Shown piece by piece: positions 27,142 to 37,900 of a stretch of DNA of 64,000 nt (position 1 is the stretch's first letter; the number at the start of each line of letters is the position of its first letter). The notes under the pieces are model-generated. The model was given only the letters and a program-made list of their open reading frames with translations, made no database searches and was not told where the DNA came from. Both the position numbers and the translations under genes were made by a program. The stretch comes from Microbacterium sp. 4R-513 (GTDB lineage: Bacteria > Actinomycetota > Actinomycetes > Actinomycetales > Microbacteriaceae): contig NZ_CP049256.1 of NCBI RefSeq assembly GCF_011046485.1, forward strand, positions 3,472,001-3,536,000, given 5' to 3'.

Positions 27142-28053
27142 ATGGATCTCGCCGTCGAAGCTCCGACGCTTCGCCCGCTGATGTTCTCGATCGCCTATCG
27201 GATGCTCGGCAGCGTGACCGAGGCCGAAGACGTGGTGCAGGCAGCGATGCTCCGCATCCACGAGCGCACCCGTGACGGCGAGCCCATCGAACGCCCCGAC
27301 GCCTTCGCGTCGACCATCACCACGAGGCTCTCGATCGATGCGCTGCGGTCGGCTCGGCGGACCCGCGAACTGTACGTGGGGCCCTGGCTCCCCGAGCCGC
27401 TGCTCGTCGACGACTCCGACCCCGCACGGCGCATCGAGCAGGACGAGACCCTCTCGATGGCAGTCCTCACGATGCTCGAACGGCTGGGGCCGGTCGAGCG
27501 CGCGGTGTTCGTGCTCCGCGAGGCGCTCGGCCTCGAGTACGGCGCGATCGGCGAGATCGTCGACCGGGATGCCGCAGCTTGCCGTCAGATCCTCCGCCGC
27601 GCGCGGCAGCGGATGGCCGGCCGGCCACGGTTCGATGCCGACGACACGGACGTGCGGCGGGTGGTCGACGAATTCCTTGACGCGCTTCGCTCTGAGGACG
27701 CCGAGGGGGTCGCGCGCGTTCTGGCGGGGGATGTCGTGCTCACCGCCGACGGCGGCGGGAAGGCGCCCGCGATCCAGCACTCGATGAGCGGCGATGTCGC
27801 GGTCGCGCGATTCCTCGTCGGCCTCATGCGGCGCGGCGCCGGGCTCGGCGTGCGCCTGGAGCACACGATCGCCAACGCCGAGCACTCGCTGCGCTTCCGA
27901 ACCGCGGACGGTGCCACCGTCTCGGTGCTCACCCTCCACGTCGAAGATGGCGCGATCACGGCGATGATGAACCAGCTGAATCCCGACAAGCTTCAGCACC
28001 TGGCTCCGGTCGGCGACCTCTTCGCGCTCCTGCGGCACGAGACCGGCTCGTAG
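27142..28053 (+). CDS. ECF41-type RNA polymerase sigma factor with SnoaL-like C-terminal domain
   Basis: The 303-residue protein has sigma region 2 (MLGSVTEAEDVVQAAMLRIH), region 4 with LREALGLEYGAIGEIVDRDA, and a C-terminal extension of about 100 residues with the SnoaL-like fold. Two hallmarks of ECF41 are visible: DGGGK at about 203-207 and NPDKL at 280-284. In this group the extension replaces an anti-sigma factor and controls activity. The divergent epimerase gene and its promoter are the expected target. SigJ of mycobacteria is a relative. The signal sensed is unknown. Confidence 0.92.
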   Translation: MDLAVEAPTLRPLMFSIAYRMLGSVTEAEDVVQAAMLRIHERTRDGEPIERPDAFASTITTRLSIDALRSARRTRELYVGPWLPEPLLVDDSDPARRIEQDETLSMAVLTMLERLGPVERAVFVLREALGLEYGAIGEIVDRDAAACRQILRRARQRMAGRPRFDADDTDVRRVVDEFLDALRSEDAEGVARVLAGDVVLTADGGGKAPAIQHSMSGDVAVARFLVGLMRRGAGLGVRLEHTIANAEHSLRFRTADGATVSVLTLHVEDGAITAMMNQLNPDKLQHLAPVGDLFALLRHETGS

Positions 28054-28121
28054 ACGGGCGAGCGTCGCGGCGGGCGTCTCGCGACCCGGCCGGTCGTCGA
28101 GGCGTATGGAGCCCTCTCGCC

Positions 28122-28127
28122 TAGAAT
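28122..28127 (+). promoter_or_regulatory. Probable -10 box of the MBL-Rieske gene
   Basis: TAGAAT, identical to the efp box, lies 28 bp before the ATG at 28156, with GGGAG as the ribosome-binding site between. No clear -35 element. Confidence 0.45.
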
Positions 28128-28155
28128 CGTCTGGTTCGACAACGGGAGTACCGCC

Positions 28156-29718
28156 ATGCGCATCACAGGCCTCGGCCACGCCGGAATGTTCATCGAGACG
28201 GCGGGCGGAAGCATCCTCTGCGACCCGGTGATCGGGCCGACCTTCTTCGGCTCGTGGTTTCCCTTCCCCGACAACCGCGGACTCGACTGGGCGAAGTACG
28301 GCGCCGCCGACTTCCTCTACGTCTCGCACCGCCACCGCGACCACTTCGACCCGGCTCTCATGGAGCGCCACATCCCGAAGACGATCAAGGTGCTGCTGCC
28401 GGAGTACCCGACCGACGACCTCGAGCAGGACCTCCGCAAGCTCGGCTACGACAACATCGTGTACACGCAGGCCGGGGTCCCGCTCGAGTTCGGTCCGCTC
28501 AAGGTCATGGTGACGCCGCTGCGCGCTCCGAGCGACGGCCCCATCGGAGACTCGTCCCTCTCGGTCGACGACGGCACCGCGAGCATCCTGAACCAGAACG
28601 ACTCCCACCCTCTCGACCTCGAGAAGCTGATGGCGTTCTCGAAGCCGGAGGCGTACTTCACGCAGGTGTCGGGTGCGATCTGGTGGCCCATGGTCTACGA
28701 CCTGCCGCAGGACTCCAAGCAGAACTTCGCCAAGCTCAAGCGCGACGCGCAGAACAAGCGCGCGATGTACTACATCGAGAAGGTGGATGCCGAGCACGTC
28801 TTCCCGATGGCCGGCCCGCCGATGTTCCTCCGCGAGGAGCTTTTCAAGTACAACGGCCAGGGACTCCAGAACGACGCGATCTTCACCGACCAGCGCGAGT
28901 TCCTCGCGCACATGCGCGAGCAGCGCCCCGAGCAGAAGGGCTACGAGTTCCTTCCCGGCACGGTCGTCGAGATCGAGAACGGCGCGCTGTCGGTCACGCA
29001 GACGCTGTACACGGATGCCGAGATCGACCGCATCTTCGACGACAAGTGGTCCTACCTCGCCGAGCAGCGCGACTCGCGACAGGACGAGATCCGGGCGGAG
29101 GAGGCATCCCGGGCAGCCGTCCTGCCCCCGGACGAGATGCTCGCCGCGATCAAGGAGTGGTGGGAGCCGCTGCTGCGCCGCGCCCGCACGATCCGCAACG
29201 GCGTGGGCGGGAACGTCCGCTTCCGCATCGGAGACCTCGACATGGTCGTGGACTTCCCCAAGGCGAAGGTGCGCGCGTACGACGGCGAGGAGTGCATCTA
29301 CTGGTACACGATCCCCGCCGACCTGGTGTCGACGAACATCCGCGATCACGAGATCGACTGGTCGAACTCGATCTTCCTCTCGATGCAGTTCGAGGTCGGG
29401 CGCAGCGGCAAGTTCAACGAGTTCCTGACGACCTTCCTCAAGTGCCTGTCGCGAGACCGCATCGAGTACGTCGAGAACTGGTACTCCGAGCAGACCGACC
29501 AGACCGAGGACGCGCAGCTCGGGGACTGGATGGTGCAGCGGCGCTGCCCGCATCTGCGGGCCGACCTGTCGAAGACCGGCAAGATCGAGGACGGCGTGCT
29601 CACATGCTCGCTGCACGACTGGAAGTGGGACCTTGCGTCGGGCAAGTGCCTCACGTCGCAGGGTCACCCCATCCGCGCGTCGCTCGTCGAGGAAGAAGCC
29701 GACCAGCCCGCCGCGTGA
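28156..29718 (+). CDS. Metallo-beta-lactamase-fold protein with C-terminal Rieske [2Fe-2S] domain
   Basis: The 520-residue protein starts with an MBL fold: MRITGLGHAGMFIETAGG, and the metal motif SHRHRDHFD (His58, His60, Asp62, His63). A long middle region follows with a KEWWEPLLRRAR segment. The C-terminus has a Rieske centre: C464-P-H466 and C484-S-L-H487. This combination recalls CMP-Neu5Ac hydroxylase (CMAH), where a Rieske domain comes first and the MBL part second; here the order is reversed, so orthology is doubtful. It may be a monooxygenase or a redox-linked hydrolase. It forms its own transcription unit in the accessory block. Reaction unknown. Confidence 0.85.
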   Translation: MRITGLGHAGMFIETAGGSILCDPVIGPTFFGSWFPFPDNRGLDWAKYGAADFLYVSHRHRDHFDPALMERHIPKTIKVLLPEYPTDDLEQDLRKLGYDNIVYTQAGVPLEFGPLKVMVTPLRAPSDGPIGDSSLSVDDGTASILNQNDSHPLDLEKLMAFSKPEAYFTQVSGAIWWPMVYDLPQDSKQNFAKLKRDAQNKRAMYYIEKVDAEHVFPMAGPPMFLREELFKYNGQGLQNDAIFTDQREFLAHMREQRPEQKGYEFLPGTVVEIENGALSVTQTLYTDAEIDRIFDDKWSYLAEQRDSRQDEIRAEEASRAAVLPPDEMLAAIKEWWEPLLRRARTIRNGVGGNVRFRIGDLDMVVDFPKAKVRAYDGEECIYWYTIPADLVSTNIRDHEIDWSNSIFLSMQFEVGRSGKFNEFLTTFLKCLSRDRIEYVENWYSEQTDQTEDAQLGDWMVQRRCPHLRADLSKTGKIEDGVLTCSLHDWKWDLASGKCLTSQGHPIRASLVEEEADQPAA

Positions 29719-29736
29719 GCCGGGCGTCGACCGGCC

Positions 29737-30318
29737 TCAGACCGGGGCCGGCGGCTGCGACGTCGACGGCGAGGGGGCGGCGGCCCGCATCGCGACCTCG
29801 ACGTGCCAGGCGAGGAGCACGAGGCTGAGCACGACGAGCGTGCCCCACAGGGCGGCGCCGAGCACGTCGCCCGTGACGGCGAGGAACGCCGTGACCGGGA
29901 TCGAGAGGGCGCAGACGCCCAGGCCCGCCAGCACGACGACGCGCATCCGGGGCGAGGTGAGGCTCGTGTCACGCGAGCGGATGACCGTCGCGGCGACGGC
30001 CCAGATGAACAGGGTCGCCCAACCGGGAATGGCGAAGACGAAGACGACCGCCAGGAGGGCCGCGGCGATGCCGAGCAGCCCTGCGCCGCGCACCCGCTCA
30101 TCGGCCGCGATGGAGGCGCGGGCCTGGACTCCGAGCAGCACGGCGGTCGTGCACAGGATCGCGGCACCGAGAACCGCGGAGGCGGAGTAGTACGCCACGT
30201 CGTCGAAGGCGAGGGTCGACGTCGCGAACGAGAAGACGCTCACGCCGAGGATGATGAGCCACACCGCCGCGGCTGACGCGCTGAGAAGGCGGAGGTGCCG
30301 GGAGAAGAAGAGCGACAT
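29737..30318 (-). CDS. Multi-pass membrane protein of unknown function
   Basis: The 193-residue product has about five or six membrane helices: 15-35, 42-65, 78-95, 98-112, 126-146 and 152-172. There is a short Pro/Ser-rich tail. No known domain is evident. AGGAGG lies six bases before the ATG at 30318, with a TACCCT -10-like box at 30375-30380 on the minus strand. An ATG five bases further up is out of frame and too close to the site. It converges with the MBL-Rieske gene, 18 bp apart. Confidence 0.78.
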   Translation of the reverse strand: MSLFFSRHLRLLSASAAAVWLIILGVSVFSFATSTLAFDDVAYYSASAVLGAAILCTTAVLLGVQARASIAADERVRGAGLLGIAAALLAVVFVFAIPGWATLFIWAVAATVIRSRDTSLTSPRMRVVVLAGLGVCALSIPVTAFLAVTGDVLGAALWGTLVVLSLVLLAWHVEVAMRAAAPSPSTSQPPAPV

Positions 30319-30447
30319 TTCATGCCTCCTGATCGGGCGGAGGGCGAGGAGCGGCTGTCGTCGGCTTCGCTCTCAGGGTAGAACCGCGTGGAGCGGGCAT
30401 CAAGGCGCCTGCCGCGCCGTACGTTCGCGGAGCCCTGGCCCGCCCGG

Positions 30448-30453
30448 TAGACT
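30448..30453 (+). promoter_or_regulatory. -10 box of the pyr operon
   Basis: TAGACT lies 59 bp before the pyrR ATG and would start a leader of about 53 nt containing the PyrR-binding element. No good -35 hexamer. Confidence 0.5.
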
Positions 30454-30470
30454 CGACCGAACACCACAGC

Positions 30471-30506
30471 AACCTTTAACCCCGTCCCGTGAGGCGGAGA
30501 AGGGAG
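30471..30506 (+). promoter_or_regulatory. PyrR-binding RNA element in the pyr leader
   Basis: CGTCCCGTGAGGCG at 30483-30496 matches the core of the PyrR RNA consensus ARUCCNGNGAGGYU. Flanking pairings are visible: CCG 30482-30484 with CGG 30495-30497, and CCTT 30473-30476 with AAGG 30500-30503. The second pairing covers the ribosome-binding site of pyrR (GAAGGGAG, 30499-30506). PyrR with UMP bound should therefore stabilise a fold that blocks translation, a form of control known for actinobacterial pyr operons. No separate terminator is seen. Confidence 0.75.
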
Positions 30507-30512
30507 CGGCGG

Positions 30513-31043
30513 ATGAGCACGCGCACCGTGCTGCACGAGGCCGACATAGCCCGGGCATTGACTCGGATCTCGCACGAGATCCTCGAGTCGAACAAAGGCC
30601 CCGAGAATCTGGTCATCCTCGGCATCCCCACTCGAGGAGTGACCCTCGCCAACCGCGTCGGCGCGCTCGTGTCGGAGTTCGGCGGACGGCCAGTCCCCGT
30701 CGGCTCGCTCGACGTCACGATGTACCGCGACGATCTGCACCGCAATCCGACGAGAGCCCCGCGTCGCACGCAGATCCCGTCCGGCGGCATCGACGGCAAG
30801 ACGGTGATCCTCGTCGACGACGTGCTCTTCTCGGGCCGCAGCATCCGGGCGGCCCTCGACGCCCTGCAGGACATCGGCCGCCCCGCGGCGGTGCGCCTCG
30901 CGACCCTCGTCGACCGCGGCCACCGCGAGCTCCCGATCCGGCCCGACTTCGTGGGCAAGAACCTGCCGAGCTCCCGCGAAGAGCGCGTGAACGTCCGCCT
31001 CGCCGAGATCGACGGCTCCGAGGAGGTGACGATCGAGTCATGA
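30513..31043 (+). CDS. pyrR: Bifunctional pyr operon regulator / uracil phosphoribosyltransferase PyrR
   Basis: PyrR binds pyr leader RNA in response to uridine nucleotides and has uracil phosphoribosyltransferase activity. The 176-residue protein has [14 protein letters not shown], and the PRPP-binding signature [21 protein letters not shown] chose the ATG at 30513, six bases after GAAGGGAG. A GTG at 30489 in frame lies inside the RNA element and would add eight Arg-rich residues. The stop overlaps pyrB (ATGA). It is the first gene of a seven-gene pyr operon. Confidence 0.95.
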   Translation: MSTRTVLHEADIARALTRISHEILESNKGPENLVILGIPTRGVTLANRVGALVSEFGGRPVPVGSLDVTMYRDDLHRNPTRAPRRTQIPSGGIDGKTVILVDDVLFSGRSIRAALDALQDIGRPAAVRLATLVDRGHRELPIRPDFVGKNLPSSREERVNVRLAEIDGSEEVTIES

Positions 31044-32002
31044 GGCACCTCCTCGACACCAAGACCCTCGGCCGCGACGACGCGCTCCGCATCCTCGATG
31101 TCGCCGAGGACATGGCCGACACGCAGCGCCGCGAGATCAAGAAGCTTCCGACGCTCCGCGGGAAGACCGTCGTCAACCTCTTCTTCGAGGACTCCACGCG
31201 CACCCGCATCTCGTTCGAGGCCGCCGCGAAGCGCCTCTCCGCGGACGTCATCAACTTCTCTGCGAGGGGCTCGAGCGTCTCGAAGGGCGAGTCGCTCCAG
31301 GACACCGCCCAGACGCTGCAGGCGATGGGGGCGGATGCCGTGGTCATCCGCCACGGTGCCTCCGGGGCGCCCCGTACCCTTGCGACGAGCGGCTGGATCA
31401 CCGCCGGCGTCGTCAACGCGGGCGACGGGACGCACGAGCACCCGACGCAGGCGCTGCTCGATGCCTTCACGATCCGCAAGCGCACCTTCGGCGACGACAG
31501 CAGGGGCCGCGACCTCGAGGGCCTGCGCGTGACGATCGTCGGCGACGTCCTGCACTCGCGCGTCGCGCGATCGAACGTGTGGCTGCTCCACGCGCTCGGT
31601 GCGGACGTCACGCTCGTGGCGCCGCCCACTCTGGTGCCGCAGGATGTCTCGGCTTGGCCCGTGCGCGTCCTGTACGACCTCGACGAGGCGATCGCCGACG
31701 GCTGCGACGCGCTCATGATGCTCCGCATCCAGCTCGAGCGCATGAATGCCGCGTATTTCCCGACTGAACGGGAGTATTCCCGTCGGTGGGGCCTCGATGC
31801 GACGCGTTTGGCGGCGCTCGGCACCGGTAGCATGGTCATGCACCCCGGCCCGATGAACCGTGGCCTGGAGATCTCCGCCGATGCCGCCGATTCGCCCCGC
31901 TCGACCGTGCTCGACCAGGTGACGAACGGCGTGTCCGTGCGGATGGCGGTGCTCTACCTGCTGCTCGCAGGAGCCACGGATCAGAAGGAGGACGGACGGT
32001 GA
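31040..32002 (+). CDS. pyrB: Aspartate carbamoyltransferase, catalytic subunit
   Basis: PyrB joins carbamoyl phosphate and aspartate. The 320-residue protein has the carbamoyl-phosphate site [13 protein letters not shown] (STRTR at 52-56), the [11 protein letters not shown] and [12 protein letters not shown] motifs, and [12 protein letters not shown]. There is no pyrI regulatory gene, as usual outside enterics. Start and stop both overlap neighbours by four bases, so it is coupled to pyrR and pyrC. Confidence 0.95.
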   Translation: MRHLLDTKTLGRDDALRILDVAEDMADTQRREIKKLPTLRGKTVVNLFFEDSTRTRISFEAAAKRLSADVINFSARGSSVSKGESLQDTAQTLQAMGADAVVIRHGASGAPRTLATSGWITAGVVNAGDGTHEHPTQALLDAFTIRKRTFGDDSRGRDLEGLRVTIVGDVLHSRVARSNVWLLHALGADVTLVAPPTLVPQDVSAWPVRVLYDLDEAIADGCDALMMLRIQLERMNAAYFPTEREYSRRWGLDATRLAALGTGSMVMHPGPMNRGLEISADAADSPRSTVLDQVTNGVSVRMAVLYLLLAGATDQKEDGR

Positions 32003-33309
32003 CGGAAGTCCTCCTGTTCAAAGGTGCACGTCTGGAAGGCGGCGAAGCCGGCGACCTGCTGGTCGAGGACGGCGTCATCATCGAGGTCGGCACGGGACTC
32101 AGTCGCGCCGGCGCGACCGTGGTCGACGTCGACGGGCTCGTCGCCCTTCCCGGCCTCGTGGACCTGCACACGCACTTGCGGGAGCCGGGGTACGAGGCAT
32201 CCGAGACCATCCTCACCGGCTCACGAGCCGCCGCAGCGGGCGGCTACACCACCGTCTTCGCGATGCCCAACACGTCGCCCGTGGCCGACACGGCCGGAGT
32301 GGTCGAGCAGGAGCTCGCCCTCGGCGAGGCCGCCGGGTATGTCACGGTGCAGCCGATCGGCGCCGTCACGGTCGGCCAGAAGGGCGAGCGCCTCGCGGAG
32401 CTCGGCGCGATGGCCGACTCGCGCGCCCGCGTCCGCGTGTTCAGCGACGACGGGTTCTGCGTGTGGGACCCGCTCATCATGCGGCGGGCGCTGGAGTACG
32501 TGAAGGCGTTCGACGGAGTGATCGCGCAGCACGCGCAGGATCCGCGCCTCACCGAAGGCGCGCAGATGAACGAGGGGATCGTGTCGGCCGAGCTCGGGCT
32601 CGCCGGCTGGCCCGCGGTCGCCGAGGAATCGATCATCGCGCGCGACGTGCTGCTCGCCGAGCACGTGGGCTCCCGCCTTCACGTCTGCCATCTGTCGACG
32701 GCAGGCTCGGTGGAGATCATCCGGTGGGCGAAGCGCCGCGGGGTGGATGTCACGGCCGAGGTCACGCCTCACCACCTGCTCCTCACCGACGAACTGGCCC
32801 GGGGCTACGACGCGCGGTACAAGGTGAACCCGCCGCTCCGACGCGAAGAGGATGTGCAGGCCGTCCGCGAGGGACTCGCCGACGGCACGATCGACATCGT
32901 CGCGACCGACCACGCGCCGCACCCGGCGGAGGCGAAGGCGTGCGAGTGGCAGGCCGCCGCCAACGGCATGGTGGGCCTCGAGAGCGCACTGCGCGTCGTG
33001 CAGCAGTCGATGGTCGACACGGGCCTCATCGTGTGGCAGGACGTGGCGCGCATCATGTCGCGCACGCCCGCCCGCATCGCGCGGCTCGAGGGGCACGGCA
33101 CGCCGCTCAGCGAGGGGCACGCGGCATCCGTCACCTTCTACGACCCGAAGCCCGTCCGGCCCTTCTCGACCGACGACCTCCGGGGGAGGAGCGTCAACTC
33201 GCCCTACGTGGGGCGCGAGCTCCCGGGCGAGGTGCGCTGGACGCTGCACCGAGGCATCCCGACCGTCGCCGAAGGCGCGCTCCTGGACACCCCGGGGGTG
33301 CGCGCGTGA
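31999..33309 (+). CDS. pyrC: Dihydroorotase
   Basis: PyrC closes carbamoyl aspartate to dihydroorotate. The 436-residue length and the motifs [15 protein letters not shown] (metal His pair), [12 protein letters not shown], and [13 protein letters not shown] mark the class I amidohydrolase form, which uses a carboxylated Lys or similar bridge between zinc ions. Start GTG overlaps the pyrB stop. The stop overlaps the next membrane-protein gene. Confidence 0.94.
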   Translation: MTEVLLFKGARLEGGEAGDLLVEDGVIIEVGTGLSRAGATVVDVDGLVALPGLVDLHTHLREPGYEASETILTGSRAAAAGGYTTVFAMPNTSPVADTAGVVEQELALGEAAGYVTVQPIGAVTVGQKGERLAELGAMADSRARVRVFSDDGFCVWDPLIMRRALEYVKAFDGVIAQHAQDPRLTEGAQMNEGIVSAELGLAGWPAVAEESIIARDVLLAEHVGSRLHVCHLSTAGSVEIIRWAKRRGVDVTAEVTPHHLLLTDELARGYDARYKVNPPLRREEDVQAVREGLADGTIDIVATDHAPHPAEAKACEWQAAANGMVGLESALRVVQQSMVDTGLIVWQDVARIMSRTPARIARLEGHGTPLSEGHAASVTFYDPKPVRPFSTDDLRGRSVNSPYVGRELPGEVRWTLHRGIPTVAEGALLDTPGVRA

Positions 33310-33815
33310 CCCAGCAGGGCGCTCTCCTCGTCATGATCGCCGTCGCCGCGGTGCTCCTCGCCCTCCTCGTCTGGGGCTGGTCCCGGCGAGTGCGTCGCGA
33401 CCAGGGCCTCACGGCGCCGCAGGGCGAGATCCCCGCCGGTGGAGCGGTCACCGCGGTCTTCCCCGGCCTCTACGTCGCGACGACGAAGCACCGCGAGCCG
33501 CTGGAACGCCTCGCGATCGGCGGGCTCGGGTTCCGCTCGAAGGCCGACGTGACGGTGACGGACCGCGGCGTCGCGATCGACCTCACCGGTCAGCCGCGCG
33601 TCTTCCTCGCGGCCGAGCGCATCGCGGGCGTCGCGCAGGCGACCGTCGCAATCGACCGCGTCGTCGAGCCGGACGGACTCGTCCGCCTCGAATGGCGCAC
33701 CGACGGCGGCACCGTCGTCGACTCCTACTTCCGACCCCAGGAGGCCTCGGCCCGCGCCCTCGCGGACGCCATCGCCGACATCCTCACCCCGACCACGACA
33801 GGACCTGACGCATGA
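33306..33815 (+). CDS. Membrane protein of the pyr operon (PH-like domain)
   Basis: The 169-residue product has one N-terminal membrane helix ([20 protein letters not shown], about 5-24), a basic stop-transfer segment, and a soluble beta-rich domain with [15 protein letters not shown] and [16 protein letters not shown] protein like this lies between pyrC and carA in many actinobacterial pyr operons, including Rv1382 of M. tuberculosis. Its function is not known; the fold looks PH-like. GTG 33306 overlaps the pyrC stop and its own stop overlaps carA. Confidence 0.8.
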   Translation: MTQQGALLVMIAVAAVLLALLVWGWSRRVRRDQGLTAPQGEIPAGGAVTAVFPGLYVATTKHREPLERLAIGGLGFRSKADVTVTDRGVAIDLTGQPRVFLAAERIAGVAQATVAIDRVVEPDGLVRLEWRTDGGTVVDSYFRPQEASARALADAIADILTPTTTGPDA

Positions 33816-34969
33816 CCACCCTGTTTTCGTCCGATCCCGCCGTCCTCGTGCTCGAGGACGGGACGCGCCACGTGGGCCGAGCCTACGGCGCCCAGGGCAC
33901 GACCCTCGGCGAGGTCGTGTTCTCCACCGGCATGACCGGCTACCAGGAGACCCTCACCGACCCCTCGTACGCCGGCCAGATCGTCCTGCAGACGGCGCCG
34001 CACATCGGAAACACCGGCATGAACGGCGAGGACCCCGAGTCGCGCCGCATCTGGGTCTCGGGCTACATCGTCCGCGACCCCTCCCGTGTCGTCTCGAACT
34101 GGCGCGCCGACGAGTCGCTGGACGACGCCCTCGTGAACGACGGCGTGGTCGGCATCAGCGGCATCGACACGCGCGCCGTGACGCGCCACATCCGGTCGGC
34201 CGGCAGCATGCGCGGCGGCATCTTCTCGGGCGAGGCCGCCGCGATCGACGAGGACGAGCAGCTGCGCCTCGTGCGCGAGGCGCCGGAGATGGCCGGACAG
34301 AACCTCTCGGCATCCGTCTCGGTCTCCGCCGCCGAGGTGACGCCCGCGAAGGGCGAGCGCATCGGCAACCTCGCCGTGCTCGACCTCGGCGTCAAGCAGG
34401 CGACCATCGACAACCTCGCCGAGCGCGGCTTCGACGTGCACGTCCTGCCCCAGGACGTCTCGATCGACGAGGTCCGCGCGATCGATCCCGTCGCGGTCTT
34501 CTACTCGAACGGACCCGGCGACCCGGCCGCATCGGGCGACCACGTCGACCTGCTGCGCGGCGTGCTCGACGACGGACTGCCGTTCTTCGGCATCTGCTTC
34601 GGCAATCAGCTGCTCGGCCGCGCGCTGGGCCTCGACACGTACAAGCTGCCGTTCGGGCACCGGGGCATCAACCAGCCCGTGCTCGACAAGCAGACCGGAC
34701 GCGTCGAGATCACCGCCCACAACCACGGGTTCGCGGTCCAGGCGCCGCTCGAGGGCTCGTTCGACAGCCCGAACGGCTACGGCCGCATCGAGGTCTCGCA
34801 CGTGGGCCTCAACGACCAGGTCGTCGAGGGACTGCGCGCCCTCGACATCCCCGCCTTCTCGGTGCAGTACCACCCCGAGGCCGCGGCCGGCCCGCACGAC
34901 GCCAACTACCTCTTCGACCGCTTCCGTGACCTCGTCGTGGCGACCCTGGAGAACAAGAAGAATGCCTAA
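33812..34969 (+). CDS. carA: Carbamoyl-phosphate synthase small subunit
   Basis: CarA is the glutaminase subunit that feeds ammonia to CarB. The 385-residue protein has the N-terminal domain with [20 protein letters not shown] and a class I glutamine amidotransferase domain with NGPGDPAA, the nucleophile Cys in [12 protein letters not shown], and the catalytic His/Glu in [11 protein letters not shown]. Start overlaps the preceding stop; the carB ATG begins eight bases before the carA TAA ends. Confidence 0.96.
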   Translation: MTTLFSSDPAVLVLEDGTRHVGRAYGAQGTTLGEVVFSTGMTGYQETLTDPSYAGQIVLQTAPHIGNTGMNGEDPESRRIWVSGYIVRDPSRVVSNWRADESLDDALVNDGVVGISGIDTRAVTRHIRSAGSMRGGIFSGEAAAIDEDEQLRLVREAPEMAGQNLSASVSVSAAEVTPAKGERIGNLAVLDLGVKQATIDNLAERGFDVHVLPQDVSIDEVRAIDPVAVFYSNGPGDPAASGDHVDLLRGVLDDGLPFFGICFGNQLLGRALGLDTYKLPFGHRGINQPVLDKQTGRVEITAHNHGFAVQAPLEGSFDSPNGYGRIEVSHVGLNDQVVEGLRALDIPAFSVQYHPEAAAGPHDANYLFDRFRDLVVATLENKKNA

Positions 34970-37900
34970 GCGCGACGACATCAAGAGCGTCCTGGTGATC
35001 GGCTCCGGCCCCATCGTCATCGGGCAGGCCGCGGAGTTCGACTACTCCGGCACCCAGGCCTGCCGCGTGCTCCGGGAGGAGGGCCTCCGCGTCATCCTCG
35101 TCAACCCGAACCCGGCGACGATCATGACCGATCCCGACTTCGCCGACGCCACGTACATCGAGCCGATCACGCCCGAGGTGCTCGAGACGATCCTCACCAA
35201 GGAGAAGCCGGACGCGATCCTGCCGACCCTCGGCGGGCAGACGGCGCTCAACGCGGCGATCGCGCTGCACGACCGCGGCATCCTCGACAAGCACGGCGTC
35301 GAGCTCATCGGCGCCAAGGTCGATGCGATCCGCAAGGGCGAGGACCGGCAGGTGTTCAAGCAGCTCGTGCTGGACGCGGGGGCGGATGTCGCGGCATCCG
35401 TCATCTGCCACTCGATGGAAGATCTGCTGGCCGGCGCCGAGAAGCTCGGCTACCCGCTCGTCGTGCGCCCGTCCTTCACGATGGGCGGGCTCGGCTCGGG
35501 CTTCGCCTACGACGAGACCGATCTCCGCCGCATCGGCGGCGCGGGCCTGCACGACTCGCCGACGAGCGAAGTGCTCCTCGAGGAGTCGATCCTCGGCTGG
35601 AAGGAGTACGAGCTCGAGCTCATGCGCGACACCGCCGACAACACGGTCGTCGTCTGCTCGATCGAGAACGTCGACCCGGTGGGCGTGCACACGGGCGACT
35701 CCATCACGGTCGCGCCCGCGCTGACCCTCACCGACCGCGAGTACCAGAAGCTCCGCGACATCGGCATCGACATCATCCGCGCGGTGGGCGTCGACACGGG
35801 CGGCTGCAACATCCAGTTCGCCGTCGACCCGAAGACCGGCCGCATCATCGTCATCGAGATGAACCCGCGCGTCTCGCGGTCGTCGGCGCTCGCCTCGAAG
35901 GCGACCGGGTTCCCGATCGCCAAGCTCGCCGCCAAGCTCGCGATCGGCTACCGCCTCGACGAGGTGCCGAACGACATCACGCAGGCGACCCCGGCGAGCT
36001 TCGAGCCGACGCTGGACTACGTCGTCGTCAAGGTGCCTCGGTTCAACTTCGAGAAGTTCCCCGCCGCCGACGTCACGCTGACGACGACCATGAAGTCGGT
36101 CGGCGAGGCGATGGCCATCGGCCGCAACTACGCGACGGCGCTGCAGAAGGCGCTGCGCTCCCTCGAGAAGCGCGGGTCGAGCTTCCACTGGGGTGACGAG
36201 CCCCGCTCGGTCGAGGAGCTCCTCGAGATCGCGAAGACGCCGACCGACGGCCGCATAGTCGTGCTCCAGCAGGCGATGCGCAAGGGAGCGACGATCGAGC
36301 AGGCCTTCGACGCGACGGCGATCGACCCCTGGTTCCTCGATCAGATCGCCCTCATCAACGAGGTCGCCGAGTTCGTCCGTCAGGCGGGGGAGCTGGATGC
36401 CGCGACCCTCCGCGTCGCGAAGGAGCACGGCTTCAGCGATGCCCAGATCGCGCAGCTGCGCGGCGACACCGAGCAGGAGGTGCGCGGGGTCCGTCAGGGA
36501 CTGGGCATCCGGCCCGTGTTCAAGACCGTGGACACCTGTGCGGGGGAGTTCCCCGCCCTCACGCCGTACCACTACTCGAGCTACGACTTCGAGACCGAGG
36601 TGAGCCCGTCCGACCGCACCAAGGTCGTCATCATCGGCTCCGGCCCCAACCGCATCGGCCAGGGCGTCGAGTTCGACTACTCGTGCGTCCACGCCTCGTT
36701 CGCTCTCTCCGACGCGGGCTTCGAGACGATCATGGTCAACTGCAACCCCGAGACGGTCTCGACCGACTACGACACGTCGGACCGGCTCTACTTCGAGCCG
36801 CTGACGCTCGAGGACGTCCTGGAGGTCCTGCAGGCCGAGGCGCAGTCGGGCGAGATCCTCGGCGTCATCTGCCAGCTCGGCGGCCAGACGCCGCTGGGCC
36901 TCGCGAAGGGCATCGAGGACGCCGGCTACCGCATCCTCGGCACGAGCCCCGCCGCGATCGACCTGGCCGAGGAGCGCGAGCTGTTCTCGCGCCTGCTGGA
37001 CCGCGCGGGCCTCGTCGCGCCGCGCAACGGCACGGCGATCGACGAGTCCGGCGCCGTCGCCATCGCGGAGGAGATCGGCTACCCGGTGCTCGTGCGGCCG
37101 AGCTTCGTGCTCGGCGGCCGCGGCATGGAGATCGTGTACGACACCGAGAGCCTCCGCGACTACTTCGTGCGCATCGCCGATCAGGCGATCATCGGACCCG
37201 GGATGCCGCTCCTCGTCGACCGCTTCCTGGATGACGCCGTCGAGATCGACGTCGACGCGCTCTACGACGGTGGCGAGCTCTACATCGGCGGCGTCATGGA
37301 GCACCTCGAGGAGGCCGGCATCCACTCCGGCGACTCGAGCTGCACCCTGCCGCCGATCTCGCTCGGACGCACCGAGATCGACCGCGTCCGCGAGGCGACG
37401 AACGCCATCGCCGAGGGCGTCGGCGTGCGCGGGCTCCTCAACGTGCAGTTCGCCGTCAGCGCCGGTGTGCTCTACGTCATCGAGGCGAACCCACGGGCCT
37501 CGCGGACCGTTCCGTTCGTCTCCAAGGCGCTCGGCATCCCGATGGCGAAGGCCGCCGCCCGGATCATGGCGGGCTCGACGATCGCCGAGCTGAAGGCCGA
37601 GGGCCTCCTGCCCGAGGTCGACGGCTCCCGCGTGCCGCTCGACGCCCCCGTCGCGGTCAAGGAAGCCGTGCTGCCCTTCAAGCGCTTCCGCACGCGCGAC
37701 GGCCTCATGGTCGACTCCGTGCTGGGCCCCGAGATGCGCTCGACCGGCGAGGTCATGGGCATCGACCGGGACTTCCCCACCGCGTTCGCCAAGAGCCAGG
37801 AGGCCGCGTACGGCGGCATGCCGCTCGAGGGCCGCGTGTTCATCTCGGTCGCCGACGACGACAAGCGCGCCGTCATCCTGCCCGCCCACCGCCTGCAGGA

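Noticed and set aside
30489..30512. GTG 30489 as the pyrR start
   Set aside because: It lies in the PyrR RNA loop, lacks an SD and adds eight Arg-rich residues not found in PyrR.
34809..37889. 1026-residue open frame on the minus strand
   Set aside because: It lies antisense to carA and carB, which are certain. Its product is a repetitive mix of Arg, Val, Asp, Leu, His and Glu, the usual shadow of GC-rich genes.
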